From Nemopilema nomurai (Eukaryota > Cnidaria > Scyphozoa > Rhizostomeae > Rhizostomatidae): DNA of 64,000 nt. The DNA lies in assembly GCA_003864495.1 (NCBI GenBank), contig ML133401.1, forward strand, positions 6,794,698-6,858,697, in the 5' to 3' direction. The notes beneath the pieces are model-generated. The model was not told the origin of the DNA and searched no databases. It was given only the letters and a program-made list of their open reading frames with translations. Made by a program: the position numbers and the translations under genes. Within the stretch, counting starts at the first letter, position 1, and each line of letters begins with the position of its first letter. Of the stretch, positions 62,298-64,000 are shown in pieces.

Positions 62298-62343
62298 CGG
62301 CATGATCTTGCAGGGCCAATAAAGTCATTAGAATCCACAGAGC
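62298..62343 (-). other. Candidate 46-nt upstream exon of the adhesion GPCR
   Basis: A short segment flanked by strong splice signals on the minus strand: a pyrimidine tract ending ttccttacag and a donor CCG/gtaagt. It contains an ATG (62328) giving ten codons plus one base. Splicing to the acceptor at 58951 would continue in frame into the CUB exon. It could instead be untranslated sequence or part of another gene. Confidence 0.3.
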
Positions 62344-63438
62344 CTGTAAGGAACAGAGAGATCATTAAAGGGATGGAAACAATGAAGGCTGTATTATCTG
62401 TTATAGCTAGCCATTGCTTGCATGTACTGAGTGCAGATAGACAACTTGCGTAGCGGATAGAAAACGAGAGAGGAATGTTTCTTCTGACGTGACGGCTATC
62501 AAATATCATGCTGAAAATGTCCAAGTGGCATCGAGCATAGAAATTTGAATCAATATAATCAAATTGAAAAAAAATCCCACAAGTTGCTTGGTTTAGGCCA
62601 ATATTTCAAGAGCAACGTCAACGCACGCTATGGATAAACGTAGCACACTGATATTGCGAGCCAAACTCGAACATAGAAAGGGGAAAAATGCATTCGGGTG
62701 ATTTCTTTCGACTAACTTTCATCTTGTGAAGGAGTTGCTTAGGGAGGTGTTGTGGTGGGCGGAGAGGGCAAATATTTCAATGGTTTGAGTTAACCAAAAT
62801 TAGTTATCCAACTGCATCAAAATATCTAGCCGCTTCAATATTATCAGGTTCCGTATCTGACAACTGAAGACTTCAAACGTCTCAATTCCCAGACTGTAAA
62901 TTGTGCCTCATTCAAAAGAAAAAGTCGACGTCATAATCCCATGCTTAGGACAAATTTATTTCGGCACCATGATTACACAATGTCCTTAGACACCGAATGG
63001 CGAGCACCGAAGATTTGTCCTGGCTCTTGGTCCTGGTCTCTTGGTCCTGGTTGTGACGGCCTGAGAACGTTTTTCAGTGTCATCTATCTGCTTGCGCATG
63101 ACCAACAACGCATGGTGTGAGCTATTCTCCATCTAGTAGTGTTTTCCTACGTTAACAAAGGTGACAACAGTTTCTCTACACAGGAAATCTTTTGTCTGGG
63201 CAGCTCATCGTTGTTCAAACAACACACAATTTGCAAATGAATCTGCCTGGTCCCTAGCTGCCCTCTGCAAATCGCTTCAACCTTTAAAAGCATAATCCAC
63301 CAAACCCTAAACATTAGCAAACTAACGAGAAAATTGTCTGTGTATCCCTCAACCAACGGACACAAAAACCTCCTGAACATAAAACAGAAACAGCTGCTTT
63401 CATACTAATCTGAACGAATAAGAAGCCATTGGCTCAAC

Positions 63439-63569
63439 CATCGAACTGATGCTGACATCGAACTGATGCTGACATCGAACTGATGCTGACATCGAACTGA
63501 TGCTGACATCGAACTGATGCTGACATCGAACTGATGCTGACATCGAACTGATGCTGACATCGAACTGAC
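63439..63569. repeat. 17-bp minisatellite, about 7.7 copies
   Basis: CATCGAACTGATGCTGA is repeated without visible variation, with the last copy truncated. The array is long enough to create an apparent open frame on the minus strand, which I do not take as a gene. Confidence 0.92.
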
Positions 63570-63795
63570 ACTACTTTTTGGCAAAACTCGTCCCCTTCCA
63601 AACGCCAATTCGTGGCTACTATTCTGCCCTACTGGCGACCCCCATATGATCAACAGCTCTTCCGTTTGGAAAAAGTCACGCGAGTTAGGTAGCATCTATC
63701 GTAACGTCATAAACCGTTTCGTTTCTTAAACCGAAAAACTGCGATGAGGCAGGTGTCATACATTTCAGGGCGCAAGTTCAATAGAGCAGAGTAAT

Positions 63796-63879
63796 TACCG
63801 TAAATTCTCGAATTGCCCCCCCCCCTCGAATAAGCCCCCACCCTAGAACAAAAAATTTTCAATAAGCCCCCTCGATTTG
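63796..63879. repeat. C-rich 'CGAATAAGCCCCC' dispersed-type repeat
   Basis: Begins ACCGTAAATTCTCGAATTGC and contains a C tract followed by CTCGAATAAGCCCCC and a second AATAAGCCCCCTCGA. I recall similar 'CGAATAAGCGCCCC' arrays from marine invertebrate genomes; the assignment is by memory only. Confidence 0.5.
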
Positions 63880-64000
63880 TTGATTTTCGACTCCTGAGGT
63901 TGCCTTTGGTATTTTAGTGAATTACCACAAACATTTATAGTTTTGTTAATATTTTAATCGAATGTTACTATATACTTAGATTATTTTTTATATTATGAAA

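Larger units (their letters stand above)
58952..64000. other. Upstream region of the adhesion GPCR with no further gene seen
   Basis: 58.95-59.25 kb is GC-richer than its surroundings and may be promoter or 5' UTR of the adhesion GPCR. Beyond that I see only the candidate 46-nt exon near 62.3 kb, the minisatellite at 63.4 kb and the C-rich repeat at the end. Small open frames show no motifs. Confidence 0.5.

Noticed and set aside
63405..63695. Minus-strand open frame with a repeating peptide
   Set aside because: It is produced by the 17-bp minisatellite, which shifts frame each copy and lacks stops; no other coding sign.
1..64000. CRISPR arrays, operons or prokaryotic islands
   Set aside because: The window is a spliced animal genome. 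The direct repeats seen are minisatellites without spacers.

Overview
This is a stretch of animal (metazoan) nuclear genome, AT-rich, with many short exons bounded by GT/AG splice sites. There are no bacterial features. The gene content (a dynein-like heavy chain of the DNHD1 type, a CUB-HRM-GAIN adhesion GPCR, an intronless orphan class A GPCR), a tRNA-derived SINE, degenerate TTAGGG-like arrays and a terminal 'CGAATAAGCCCCC' repeat suggest a marine invertebrate. An anthozoan cnidarian is my best guess, held loosely. All four genes I can support lie on the minus strand, so they read from high to low coordinates.

Layout. (1) 1-25.3 kb: the 5' part of a dynein-heavy-chain-like gene. I reconstruct 40 exons that keep one reading frame over about 2,376 codons: N-terminal tail (DHC_N1), linker (DHC_N2) and the start of the AAA ring. 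AAA1 has lost both Walker motifs, which is why I favour DNHD1 over an active axonemal dynein. The gene continues beyond base 1. (2) 26.4-27.7 kb: a two-exon, 284-residue coiled-coil protein resembling CCDC160. (3) 27.74-30.14 kb: a 2.4-kb foldback element with two near-identical 667-bp inverted arms and no coding capacity. It ends 10 bp upstream of the CCDC160-like start codon. (4) 34.65-35.57 kb: a single-exon rhodopsin-class GPCR with several atypical signature residues. (5) 41.6-58.9 kb (perhaps 62.3 kb): an adhesion GPCR whose 24 exons sum to 1,074 codons plus stop. Its domain order is signal peptide, CUB, Ser/Thr-rich stalk, HRM, GAIN/GPS, 7TM and a long cytoplasmic tail with an acidic run. 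(6) The remaining sequence is intergenic or intronic, with a SINE pair, a LINE 3' fragment and minisatellites.

The dynein-like and CCDC160-like genes are adjacent and co-oriented. I see no sign that the other genes act in the same pathway. Exon boundaries were read by eye from splice consensus, reading phase and family similarity. Most are probably exact, but an error of a few bases is possible at weak sites, which are noted.
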